Below are positions 7,895-15,940 of a DNA stretch of 64,000 nucleotides, one piece after another (the first letter of the stretch is position 1; each line of letters begins with the position of its first letter). The DNA is taken from positions 20,249 through 84,248 of the forward strand of contig JADFZT010000002.1 of NCBI GenBank assembly GCA_015232395.1, given 5' to 3'. Origin of the DNA: Magnetococcales bacterium. GTDB lineage: Bacteria > Pseudomonadota > Magnetococcia > Magnetococcales > JADFZT01. The notes beneath the pieces were generated by a model, which had not been told where the DNA came from, searched no databases, and saw only the letters and a program-made list of their open reading frames with translations. The position numbers and the translations under genes are program-made.

Positions 7895-8018
7895 AAAAAT
7901 AAGGTAGGCCATTTCAGGTGGTATGAGGCATAATGGCGGGAGTCGTAAAAGAGCAGATCAGGCCGCTGATTGGAGCCGGTGAAAAGAGGGGGTGAGCTGC
8001 ATGGCAGCCCCTTTTTTT
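7895..8018 (+). ncRNA. Candidate small RNA or leader ending in an orphan terminator
   Basis: No gene on the plus strand precedes it, yet 7988-8018 forms a terminator: stem GCTGC/GCAGC with flanking G-run/C-run pairing, then seven T. A small hairpin ATCAG..CTGAT lies at about 7954-7967. AT-rich sequence near 7875-7900 could hold a promoter. The transcript start is a guess. It could be an sRNA or an attenuated leader of the PilZ gene at 8171. Confidence 0.3.
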
Positions 8019-8170
8019 AGATGCTGGGCTCTGAGTCAACTTGCTCCTTGAGGATTATTTGGCCAATATGCGCGCAGCTTCAGACAGAGATGTGGCGATT
8101 GTCAGAGATTATGGCCGCACTTTTTTTGGAGCAGACCAAACCAACCGGGTTCATTTTTGAGGGGAGGGGT

Positions 8171-8509
8171 ATGGAACAGCATCGTGAGTTCGATCGTCTT
8201 CGCCACGACAAAGTGCTGGTGTTGGAGCTTGGTGGAGAGCGCCGACTGAAAGGGTGGAGCCGGGATGTCTCCCTGGGAGGGGTCTTCCTGGAGGTGGAAG
8301 GTTCTGTGTTTGGCGTTTGTGTTGGTGATGAGGGGATTTTGCGTATGATGTCCGGCAAGGATGCCATGCAGTTTCCTTGTCGGGTGATCCGGGTGGCCAA
8401 AAATGGGTTGGCACTCTCCATCACCGAGCATCAGGCCCAGTTCGGCATGTCCATTTCCCACGATATCTACCATAAGATGAAGAACAACCTGGATCAGCAG
8501 TCTTCGTGA
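8171..8509 (+). CDS. PilZ-domain protein, likely c-di-GMP binding
   Basis: 112 residues forming a single PilZ domain. The N-terminal RxxxR motif is REFDR, and the second conserved element is SRDVSLGGVFLEV, fitting the D/NxSxxG signature; both bind c-di-GMP in this family. The start at 8171 follows GGGGAGGGG; a longer open frame from 8021 has no support. As a stand-alone PilZ protein it likely adjusts motility or envelope functions in response to c-di-GMP, consistent with the HD-GYP phosphodiesterase at 31577. A possible leader with a terminator lies just upstream. Confidence 0.85.
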   Translation: MEQHREFDRLRHDKVLVLELGGERRLKGWSRDVSLGGVFLEVEGSVFGVCVGDEGILRMMSGKDAMQFPCRVIRVAKNGLALSITEHQAQFGMSISHDIYHKMKNNLDQQSS

Positions 8510-8735
8510 TAGATCCCATCAGCTGGCTGGCTACAGCTCGGACTGTCTGCAAGAGCCGGTCGGTTTTTCAGTAGATTGGATGGGCGTCAGTTGTTGCGAG
8601 GCGTTTCAAAGCTGGTTGTCTTCTACAGATTTTTTCTCCCCCCCTGAAGCTTCTTTTTTCCTCTAAAACAATCCAGTCCGTGTAGGATGCCGTGACCCGG
8701 CGTTGGGGTTTCCTTGCCAGGCTGTCGGCAGCGAG

Positions 8736-8786
8736 TCAGCTGAGCACCATCCTTGGCGCCTTATCAGCTGGAGGCCATCCTTGGCG
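8736..8786. repeat. Short imperfect tandem repeat, 28-bp period
   Basis: Two copies of a 23-bp unit beginning TCAGCTG and ending CCATCCTTGGCG start at 8736 and 8764. They lie in the 340-bp stretch 8510-8849, which otherwise holds no gene or clear signal that I can see. Confidence 0.5.
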
Positions 8787-8849
8787 ATTCGTCAATACCT
8801 GAAACTTTCCAACCCGCCTGGCAGGCAGGATTGTTCTTTCGGATGCGAG

Positions 8850-9374
8850 TCAGGCTGGCGGTGTGGGATTGATCACCACCGCCATATCGCCAATCGCCGC
8901 CTGGACCGGGATGGAAACCAGCACGCGACCGGAGTGGGCGGTGGCATCGCTGCTGCCCAGGTGTTCACACAGCTCTGCCAGGGGGATGATTTTATTGTTG
9001 CGGTTGGTTTTTTGCCGACTGGCAGCCAACTCGGGCTGCTGACGGACCCACTTGAGTACCGTGGGGGTGGAGAGTCCCAGCAGGCGGGCAATGGCGCTCA
9101 TGGAGAAGCCGTTTTGATACAGGAGCCCTGCCAACATTTTTTCAGAGGCTGGGCGACCCCGGGGGGTCATGCGGGTGAATTGGTAACCACAGCCCTGACA
9201 CTTGTAGCGCTGTCTGCCATGTAGGCGGCCATTTTTTACGGTATGACCTTCCTGGCATTTGGGACAGTTTGGCGACATTTTCGTTGAACCTTCCGCGTCT
9301 TGTTTTTTGGAAATTGAGGGTGTTTGAGAGGGTTCCCAGGAGCGTGTCTCGATTGGGGGAGGCTCTGAATGCAT
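8850..9374 (-). CDS. IS1-InsA-like zinc-ribbon/HTH protein without a transposase catalytic domain
   Basis: 174 residues. Residues 36-66 hold a zinc ribbon (CPKCQEGH...CQGCGYQF) followed by TPRGRP and a helix-turn-helix (SMSAIARLLGLSTPTVLKWV), the layout of IS1-family InsA proteins. No DDE catalytic half, no InsB frame and no inverted repeats are visible. The C-terminal ~75 residues (ending DMAVVINPTPPA) are unlike InsA. The ATG at 9374 lies five bases after the stop of the magnetosome-like gene, so translation is probably coupled; an internal ATG at 9278 preceded by GGAAGG would give a minimal InsA-like product. It is probably a domesticated DNA-binding protein; a transposon remnant is the alternative. 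Confidence 0.7.
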   Translation of the reverse strand: MHSEPPPIETRSWEPSQTPSISKKQDAEGSTKMSPNCPKCQEGHTVKNGRLHGRQRYKCQGCGYQFTRMTPRGRPASEKMLAGLLYQNGFSMSAIARLLGLSTPTVLKWVRQQPELAASRQKTNRNNKIIPLAELCEHLGSSDATAHSGRVLVSIPVQAAIGDMAVVINPTPPA

Positions 9375-9379
9375 GGGGA

Positions 9380-9646
9380 TTATCCCTGTTTTTTAGGTAG
9401 TGCGGCTTGAATAAGATAATAAGTGGCTATGGTCAGCCCTACGAATCCCAGAACAGGCCCCAGATGGAGCCCGGTGGCGAAGGTGGGTAGAGCCAGTTTG
9501 GTGCTGGCGCTTGCCGTGGCTTTGGCAACACCGCCAAGCTTTGAAATTTGTACAGCGTTGCCAGCTTTGACCATCACCGGGCCGGGTCCAGCTACCTGTA
9601 TGGTCTCTCCAACGGCAAGTTTTGTTTGCAACGATGTGCCGACCAT
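9380..9646 (-). CDS. Small membrane protein, paralogue of the mms6-cluster gene at 46473
   Basis: 88 residues with AAAGGAG seven bases before the ATG. The first 40 residues are polar and strand-like (AGPGPVMVKAGNAVQISKLGG). One hydrophobic helix, LGPVLGFVGLTIATYYLI, precedes the short basic end KKQG. It aligns with the 104-residue protein at 46473 through GPGxVxxKxxNxVxxSKxG and LGPxLGxxxLxxxxYxLI. As that paralogue sits in an mms6-like cluster, I infer a magnetosome-membrane-associated protein of the Mms6/MamD/MamG general type; exact family membership is unproven. It is the first gene of a two-gene unit with the zinc-ribbon protein. Confidence 0.65.
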   Translation of the reverse strand: MVGTSLQTKLAVGETIQVAGPGPVMVKAGNAVQISKLGGVAKATASASTKLALPTFATGLHLGPVLGFVGLTIATYYLIQAALPKKQG

Positions 9647-10349
9647 TGTTTCTCCTTTTTTCAGGAAATAATTGACTATTGAAGGGCTCAGTACGGACTG
9701 TCATCAAAATTTGTTGCGGATTTTTGTGCAAATACTTCGTCAAAATGTCTTGAGAGCAAGCGTAACATATTGAAATTGGAAAGAAATGTGTTTTTTTTTT
9801 TTTGTTTGGGGGGTAAAGTTGAATTTTGTTTCAACAGAAAGTGGTTCGGGAACTGGGGTTGAGGAAGGATGGTTTATAAGTATTCGTTATGACCGGATAG
9901 AAGATGGTGTGGGTATTGGGGTAGAAGGTCGCGTTGGGAAATGATGCGGATAATTTTTATGTTTTTTTAAAAAAATCAATCCAGTGCAAACGATGGCGGG
10001 GAGGTTGCCAGGGTTGATTCTGTTTCAAAAAAGTTTGCAAAAGTGATGATGGTGGTGGAGAGGGGCAGAAGAAAGGAAAAAGGGTGTGCTGTTCTTCTTC
10101 GGTCAGGAGGGCTGTTTGGTTGGATATTTTGAATTGAATGAAAGTTCAATATCACCTGATAACGAAGAAGTTTGCAACAGAAAAGTTGAGTTGAATAATG
10201 ATTATACTTTACTCAAAATGGTGAGTGTTTATTTTATGAATCTGCATGGAATCGTTGCAGTCTTGCAATCATTGGACAGGGCATTGAGTCGATTTGGACA
10301 GTGCCAAGGCGCCCCTATCAGGTAAAAAAAGGTTGATAGAGAGTTCGGA
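9647..10349. other. AT-rich intergenic region with a T13 tract
   Basis: About 700 bases without a convincing gene. It includes a run of 13 T at 9791-9803 and short AT-rich stretches, and probably carries the promoter of the minus-strand unit ending at 8850. An open frame at 10086-10325 lacks a ribosome site and family resemblance. Confidence 0.5.
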
Positions 10350-11003
10350 TCAGGAAGATGCCAGGTGTTTGCGTAACTCCTTGAGGCCGGTGAGGAGATT
10401 TTTTCCGGTTGGGGTCAGTTGATAGGCTCGGGAGCGGTTTTGGTCGATGATTTCCGCCTCCTTCAGGGATTTCAGATGGAACAATACCTTGGAACGATCA
10501 TTGATCTTGAGCTGTTGGGCCAGCTCCACCAATCGTTTGGGCTCCCCGGAGCTCAGGAGTTCGACCACTTTGCGTCGGGTGGGATTGGATAGCGCCACCA
10601 GGGTTTGATCGAGATCGCCGATACGCACCTCCTCCTCAAACCGGGCTTCCTCCCTGACCCGGTGGATGGTGAGAATCAGATTGTCCAGCTGAAAGGGCTT
10701 GGAAATATAGTCATGAGCCCCTTTTTTGATGGCGAAAACGGCGTTGTCGATGGTGGCGAAGGCGGTGAGCATGATCACCTTCAGATGGGGGCGGATTTTT
10801 TTCAGGTTGGAAAGGGTCTCAATACCATCCTGGAGGGGCATGATGAGATCGAGGAGCACCATGTCATAGGGGTTGGCGGTGACCATTTTTTCAGCCACCG
10901 GTCCCGACTCGGCCTGCTCAGCGCTAAACCCCCGATTGTTCAGGGAAGTGCAGAGGCTATCCCGCAGGTCGGCATCGTCATCCACAATCAAAACACGTAT
11001 CAT
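10350..11003 (-). CDS. Response regulator with an ArsR-type winged-helix output domain
   Basis: 217 residues. The receiver domain (1-120) has the acidic cluster VDDDAD, Asp in MVLLDLIMP, Thr in MLTAFA and Lys in YISKPF. The C-terminal half (about 132-215) resembles ArsR-family winged helices (LVALSNPTRRKVVELLSSGE, then LVELAQQLK...LFHLKSLKEAEII). ArsR-type output is uncommon among response regulators. The start overlaps the stop of the upstream kinase gene (11000-11003), so the two are translated together and almost certainly form a pair. The metal-binding cysteines of metal-sensing ArsR proteins are absent, so control is by phosphorylation. Confidence 0.88.
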   Translation of the reverse strand: MIRVLIVDDDADLRDSLCTSLNNRGFSAEQAESGPVAEKMVTANPYDMVLLDLIMPLQDGIETLSNLKKIRPHLKVIMLTAFATIDNAVFAIKKGAHDYISKPFQLDNLILTIHRVREEARFEEEVRIGDLDQTLVALSNPTRRKVVELLSSGEPKRLVELAQQLKINDRSKVLFHLKSLKEAEIIDQNRSRAYQLTPTGKNLLTGLKELRKHLASS

Positions 11004-13576
11004 TTGCTGTTCTCCTGAGCCAATGGTAGTCGTACGGTTACCTCGGTTCCCTCTCCCGGAGTGCTTGATAGCGCCAGATGGCCTTCATATTGAACCAGAA
11101 TGCCATAGCTGATCCAGAGCCCGAGACCGGTCCCCTTGCCGGGTGGTTTGGTGGTAAAAAAAGGCTCCATCGCCTCTTCGAGGGTTTTTTCATCCATCCC
11201 CTCACCACTATCCCGGATGGCCACGACGCAACCCGGCCCCTCCTTTCGGGAAGAGATGAAAAGCGTTCCCCCTTCAGGCATCGCTTCCAGAGCATTTTTA
11301 AGGATATTGACGAACACCTGCTCCAGCTTGCCAAAAACCCCCATCACCTCAATCGGATCCTCCAAAGATTCCTTGAGGGTAACCCCTTCCAGACCGACAC
11401 CCACTGAAAAAATGGCGGATTCCAGAACTTCGTTGAGATCGACGATGGAAAGCCCCATTTTTTCGTGGCCGACCTGGATCTGGGCTTCCTTGACGATTTG
11501 GGCGGCGCGATGGACGTTGCGTTCCACCACCTCCAGATAGTGGCTGGGCTTGGCGGAGTGGGCGTGGGGGGCCTCCAGGGCCAGTTTCAGCTCCTGAAGA
11601 TTGATGGAGGCGCTGGTGAGGGGGTTGTTGACCTCGTGGGCCAGGCCAATGGCCATGCGTCCCAGGGAAAACATCCAGCGAGAGGCTCGGAGGCGGTTTT
11701 CCAGTTCTTCCTGTTCGGTGGTGTCGTGAATGGTGCCGATCATGAAGGTGTGCTCGCCCCGGCTGTCTTGTTCAAGCCGGGCGATGGCGACGATGTGCCG
11801 CTGCCGCCCCTTAAAAGGATTCAAGCGGAAGTTTTCCTGAAAAGGCGTGCTCTCCTTGATGGCCTGTTTGATGGCGTTCTCCACCCGTTCCTGATCTCCG
11901 GGGTGGATGCGGCTGATAAACATTTGGTAGGTGAAGGGGTAGCAATCAGGCTCCAGGCCAAAAATACGGTAGGCCTCCTTGGAGAGCAGGGCATCGTTGG
12001 TTTTGAGGTTCCATTCCCAGTCACCGATGTGGGCCAAGCTTTGCGCCTTGTCTTTTCTCTCTTCGTTTTCCAGTAGCCGCTTTTCCCAGGCGAGCTGTTC
12101 GGTCAGGTTGGTGATCAGGGCGAAGGAGCCTAAAAAAAGCCCATCCCCGGAAAAGAGGGGCTGAGGGGAGATGAGGGTGGATATTTCGGAATTGGATCTA
12201 TCCACGAATACAATTTTATATTGGCGATTGCCACCCAATTTGCGCCAGGCAAACTGCTCCTTGAACCAAGCCCGGGATTGGGGGGTGAGAAAGTCGGTGA
12301 TGGGTCGCCCGGTGATCTCCTCCAGGGGGCGGTCCAGCATTTCGATGAATGAGGTGTTGCAAAAGGTAAAAAGGCCCGCTTCATCCAGGGAAATCATCCC
12401 CTGGGACATGGTTTCCACCAGGAGCCGATAACGCAGTTCGCTTTCAGCAAGGCTCCTGGCGGCCTGTCTGCGGTGGAGATACCAGGAGCCGAACACCGCA
12501 CCAAAGGCCAGAAGCCCAATGGCCAGGATGATGTTTCGGGAACGGTTGCTCCCTTCCGAAATCTCCCGTTGGGGATCCCAAACAAAGGTGTCCGGGAGGC
12601 GTGTTGATGCCACCACCCCGGCTGCGGCCAGTTTGTCGTAGAGGCGCTGCCAGCGTTGGAGATCGTTATAACCCAGGGGGATGGTCGGATAATGGGTCAG
12701 TGCCATGACGGCGGGGATTTGCAGTCGATTGTAGTGCACTCTTTCGCTGAGGGTGAATGGCGCAGGCAGTTCCCGGGCGATCCGATCAGAAATTTTATCG
12801 TGATGGATGTGGGCATAGCGCCACCCCTTGAAGCTGGCGGCCAGAAAGCGTTTGACGAGTTCGGGGTGTTGTTGGGTGATTTTTTCCGAGGTGAAAAGGG
12901 TGTCGCCGTAAAAGTCCGCACCAAAGTGAGCGGGTTTCATCTGAGCGGGTTCCTGGCCGGTTTTCCAGGTGATCCAGTCGCTATTGATGGAAGAGTAGGC
13001 GGTGGCATCCACTTGGCCTTTTTGGAGTGCCTCCATTCCATCCTGGACCAGAATTGCCGCCGGAAAATCCTCTGTCGGATCGAGTCCTGCCCCGTGCAGC
13101 ATCACCTTGATTTCCGCTTCTCCCACGCCATCTCGTTGGAAGAGGCCCAGTCGCATCCGGGTTAAATCAGCCGGTTCCAGCAGGTCGGATTCAGGCTGGG
13201 AAAGCAGCACCAGGGCGCTTTCCTGAAAGATGGGGGCCAGGGAGATCAACGGCAGGCCTTTATCATAGGCCAGCAGTAGATCGGTAGCGGCGATGCCGAA
13301 TTCCGCCCGATCTTCAGCTACCTCCTGGGGGGCGTTGAGGATTTTTCCATCCTCAATCCCAGGCCGGATGGTCACATCAAGCCCGGCGTCCTGGTAATAT
13401 CCCTGCCACAAGGCGGCATAATACCCGGCAAACTGGAACTGGTGGTGCCAGCGGAGTTGCAGGGTAACCTGCTGGTTTGCCTGGAGATTTATGGGGGTTA
13501 ATACCCACACAAACGCCAGAATGGATAATAGCCGATAAGCCGTCATGGGGGCATTATCGATCCTTCCCGCCTTCAT
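11000..13576 (-). CDS. Sensor histidine kinase with a periplasmic NMT1/THI5-like sensor domain
   Basis: About 858 residues. The signal/anchor helix is followed by an NMT1/THI5-type substrate-binding domain (about 40-330; [20 protein letters not shown] is its hallmark). This family binds pyrimidine or thiamine-precursor-like ligands when it serves transporters. A transmembrane helix ([19 protein letters not shown]) leads to two PAS domains, a HisKA domain with phospho-His in [12 protein letters not shown], and a HATPase with DSGEGMD and GTGLGLWIS. It should phosphorylate the overlapping REC-ArsR regulator. I chose the ATG at 13576, which has AAGGGTG before it; 13546 is the other option. The ligand is unknown. 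Confidence 0.88.
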   Translation of the reverse strand: MKAGRIDNAPMTAYRLLSILAFVWVLTPINLQANQQVTLQLRWHHQFQFAGYYAALWQGYYQDAGLDVTIRPGIEDGKILNAPQEVAEDRAEFGIAATDLLLAYDKGLPLISLAPIFQESALVLLSQPESDLLEPADLTRMRLGLFQRDGVGEAEIKVMLHGAGLDPTEDFPAAILVQDGMEALQKGQVDATAYSSINSDWITWKTGQEPAQMKPAHFGADFYGDTLFTSEKITQQHPELVKRFLAASFKGWRYAHIHHDKISDRIARELPAPFTLSERVHYNRLQIPAVMALTHYPTIPLGYNDLQRWQRLYDKLAAAGVVASTRLPDTFVWDPQREISEGSNRSRNIILAIGLLAFGAVFGSWYLHRRQAARSLAESELRYRLLVETMSQGMISLDEAGLFTFCNTSFIEMLDRPLEEITGRPITDFLTPQSRAWFKEQFAWRKLGGNRQYKIVFVDRSNSEISTLISPQPLFSGDGLFLGSFALITNLTEQLAWEKRLLENEERKDKAQSLAHIGDWEWNLKTNDALLSKEAYRIFGLEPDCYPFTYQMFISRIHPGDQERVENAIKQAIKESTPFQENFRLNPFKGRQRHIVAIARLEQDSRGEHTFMIGTIHDTTEQEELENRLRASRWMFSLGRMAIGLAHEVNNPLTSASINLQELKLALEAPHAHSAKPSHYLEVVERNVHRAAQIVKEAQIQVGHEKMGLSIVDLNEVLESAIFSVGVGLEGVTLKESLEDPIEVMGVFGKLEQVFVNILKNALEAMPEGGTLFISSRKEGPGCVVAIRDSGEGMDEKTLEEAMEPFFTTKPPGKGTGLGLWISYGILVQYEGHLALSSTPGEGTEVTVRLPLAQENSK

Positions 13577-13761
13577 TGCACCCTTTGAGTGGCGGGGAAA
13601 CAAAATAACTCCCCCTTTTGCACAGTTGGTGACGTATACTACTTGGTCTCAAGGAGAGGGGAACCCGGACCCGCTGCCAAGGGTCTGAAGGGAGAAGGGT
13701 TCCAAAGGAGGGGTGCTCCGAAACCTCGTTACCATCAAGCCCACCAAGGAGGGCGGAAATC

Positions 13762-14703
13762 ATGGCGCCAGATCAACTATTCGACGAGGTGGAAAAACGG
13801 GCCAATCTGGCCTTGAGCAATGAGATGGAGATGCTGACGTTCTACCTGAACGACAAGCAGCTCTATGGCCTCAATGTGTTTAAGATTATCGAAATTTTCG
13901 AGACCCCCAAAACCATCACCCGGATTCCCTATTGCCACCCCACCATCAAGGGGGCTATCGACTTTCGGGGCAGTGCCATCAACCTGATCGATATTGGGGA
14001 ATATCTGGGGATGCCCCCGGTGGATTTCAAAAATGAAATCAGCTATGTGATGATTTGTGAATATAGCCGGACCACACAGGGGTTTCTCGTCACCCAGCCC
14101 AACGTGCTGATCACCAAGGGATGGGATGACATCATCAAGCCTGATGGTGCCATCTACGACAGCAGCTGCCTCACCGCCATCACTTATCACGATGAGGTGA
14201 TGGTGCAGATGCTGGATGTGGAAAAAATATTGGGGGAGATCGTCGGTATCGATATCCAGATTTCCGACGAACTGGTGGAAAAAGGCAAGGAGATCGTCAC
14301 CGATGCCCACCACATTCTGGCAGTGGATGACTCCAAGGCGGCCTGTTCGTTGATTCGGGATGTGTTGGACCAGATGGGCATCCGTCACACCGTCGTGGAC
14401 AATGCCCCCCGAGCCCTGGAAATTTTGGAGGGTTCCATCGGTGCCGATGGCAAAAGCAGCTTTACGATGGTGTTTACCGATATTGAAATGCCGGTGATGG
14501 ACGGTTTCACCTTTACCCGCAAGGTTCGGGCAAACCACAAGCTCGACCACGTCCATCTGGTCGTTAACAGCTCTCTTTCCAATCGATCCAATCAGTTGAA
14601 GGCCGAACAGATGGGGGCCAACGATTTTGTCCCCAAATTTACCCCCGACAACATGGCCAAGATTGTTCTTGAGCAGGTGGAAAAGGCCAATGTGAACGGC
14701 TGA
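13762..14703 (+). CDS. cheV: Chemotaxis coupling protein CheV (CheW-receiver fusion)
   Basis: 313 residues. Residues 20-165 are a CheW-like domain (FYLNDKQLYGLNVFKIIEIF...GAIDFRGSAINLIDI), which bridges chemoreceptors and the kinase CheA. Residues 182-305 are a receiver with acidic residues in AVDDSKA, Asp in FTDIEMPVMDG and Lys in FVPKF. This is the CheV arrangement, where phosphorylation of the receiver is thought to tune receptor coupling or act as a phosphate sink. AAGGAGG lies nine bases before the ATG. No other che genes adjoin it; it lies divergent to the NMT1-domain kinase. Confidence 0.95.
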   Translation: MAPDQLFDEVEKRANLALSNEMEMLTFYLNDKQLYGLNVFKIIEIFETPKTITRIPYCHPTIKGAIDFRGSAINLIDIGEYLGMPPVDFKNEISYVMICEYSRTTQGFLVTQPNVLITKGWDDIIKPDGAIYDSSCLTAITYHDEVMVQMLDVEKILGEIVGIDIQISDELVEKGKEIVTDAHHILAVDDSKAACSLIRDVLDQMGIRHTVVDNAPRALEILEGSIGADGKSSFTMVFTDIEMPVMDGFTFTRKVRANHKLDHVHLVVNSSLSNRSNQLKAEQMGANDFVPKFTPDNMAKIVLEQVEKANVNG

Positions 14704-14929
14704 TACCCTGAGCCTGTCAACTTCCGTCCCAGACCATTCCCGTCAGATGGATCTATCTGTCAGGTGATTTTCCATCAAGCGTGCCTGCTGTTTGGCAGAC
14801 GGTGCATAGGGGGATCGCTTCCAGTGCCTCTCCCTATGCCACCAAACCGGAGCCGGGCTCAATCCATGAGTTCCGGATGGCTTCCGATTCGAAAGATCGT
14901 CCGATAGAAAAAAATCCCGGCTTAGCTTG

Positions 14930-15016
14930 TCAGGAGCCAAACATCAGCGGCAGTGCGGAAAGCCCGGCAAAGAGACCTACAACGACCAGCAGGGTGAAAG
15001 CGGATTCCATTTTCAT
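14930..15016 (-). CDS. 28-residue single-span membrane peptide
   Basis: ATG at 15016 follows GGGAG at good spacing. The 28-codon frame encodes a near-continuous hydrophobic helix (MESAFTLLVVVGLFAGLSA then LPLMFGS). Nothing else overlaps it on either strand, and an operator-like palindrome lies about 55 bases upstream. It resembles small accessory subunits of membrane complexes (CydX/KdpF class) only in size and shape, not sequence, so no function is given. The combination of ribosome site, start and membrane segment makes it a plausible real gene. Confidence 0.5.
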   Translation of the reverse strand: MKMESAFTLLVVVGLFAGLSALPLMFGS

Positions 15017-15061
15017 GGGGATTCTCCCAAAAAGGTTATTGGACAGATAAACAGTGCGTAC

Positions 15062-15097
15062 AAGATAATTAGAATATTCTAAAAAAGATAATTAGAA
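15062..15097. promoter_or_regulatory. Palindrome plus direct repeat upstream of the 28-residue peptide
   Basis: A perfect 14-bp palindrome TTAGAATATTCTAA lies at 15069-15082. AAGATAATTAGAA occurs twice (15062-15074 and 15085-15097), giving three TTAG-like half-sites. The AT-rich block is 45-80 bases upstream of the peptide start, where an operator and -10 region would sit. The stretch 15098-15539 holds nothing else that I can support. Confidence 0.5.
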
Positions 15098-15539
15098 ATA
15101 TACATAACTGGATCATTCCGTTTTATGGTCGTTTCATTTTTTTGAAATCCCGCCCAAAAGCAGCAGACCTTCGCCTCCCCTTCCAGCCTCACTTTTCTGA
15201 ATGGCAGCGTTCAGGTAGAACCTGCAAGAATAGCACCAAATATGTCCGATAACTGTCGTCTGTTGGGCCAGTTCATGCTGTTTGGGTGTTGATCCGGATC
15301 TGCCTGGATTCCTGCTTGTGGGGGGAGTTGTCGAAAAGAGTGGATATCTATATGGAATATAGGCTGTTTTTAGTTGATATCTCTGTGTGGAGCAGCTTGT
15401 TCAGGAGGTTGAATCGGCAGGAATTATCGGATTGAACAGCAGGGGATGGATTGGACCGAGAGGATGCCCAGATAGCGTGGTAGGCGGGACGTGTCAAAAT
15501 ATGGTTGCATGAGGCTGGGTGAGGGGTGGCAAAGCGCCT

Positions 15540-15938
15540 TCAGGGGAGCGGCTTGCCAACGCCAGCCAGGGAAATTTCCACCAAGCCTTGGAGGGTGGAG
15601 GGATCCACCGGCTTGCTGAGATAATCCGCCGCTCCCAATGCCAAGCCCCGTTCCACGTCTGGGGCTTCCCGGCGACCCGTGACAAAAATCACCGGAATTT
15701 GGGCTGTTTCGGGGTTTGCTTTCAACCGTTCGCACACCTCATAACCATCCATATCCGGCATCACCACATCCAGCAGAATGAGGTCCACATTTCCCTTGGC
15801 AGCGGCCTCCAGGGCATCCGGACCATTGGCAGCCATCACCACCTGGTAGTTCCCTTTTAGAACAACAGCCAGGGCTTTGACGTTGCTGGGGACATCATCA
15901 ACGATGAGTACTCGGGGTTTTTTTGGGGTTGCAGTCAT
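15540..15938 (-). CDS. Single-domain response regulator
   Basis: 132 residues, all receiver domain: acidic pair in LIVDDVPSN, phospho-Asp in LILLDVVMPDMDG, Thr in FVTGRRE and Lys in YLSKPVDP. There is no output domain, so it acts by phosphotransfer or protein contact. It starts two bases after the stop of the giant hybrid kinase at 15941 and is probably its partner, receiving phosphate from the kinase's HPt domain. The YLSKPVDPSTL ending is common in receivers tied to hybrid kinases. Confidence 0.9.
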   Translation of the reverse strand: MTATPKKPRVLIVDDVPSNVKALAVVLKGNYQVVMAANGPDALEAAAKGNVDLILLDVVMPDMDGYEVCERLKANPETAQIPVIFVTGRREAPDVERGLALGAADYLSKPVDPSTLQGLVEISLAGVGKPLP

Positions 15939-15940
15939 TT

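Noticed and set aside
8850-9374. Complete IS1 insertion sequence
   Set aside because: Only the zinc-ribbon/HTH half is present; there is no InsB/DDE sequence, no frameshift site and no inverted repeats at the ends.
10086-10325. 79-codon open frame in the AT-rich gap
   Set aside because: No ribosome site, no signal or domain, and composition like the surrounding non-coding DNA.
13762-14703. Start of a full chemotaxis operon
   Set aside because: Only cheV is present; no cheA, cheW, mcp or cheR/B genes follow.
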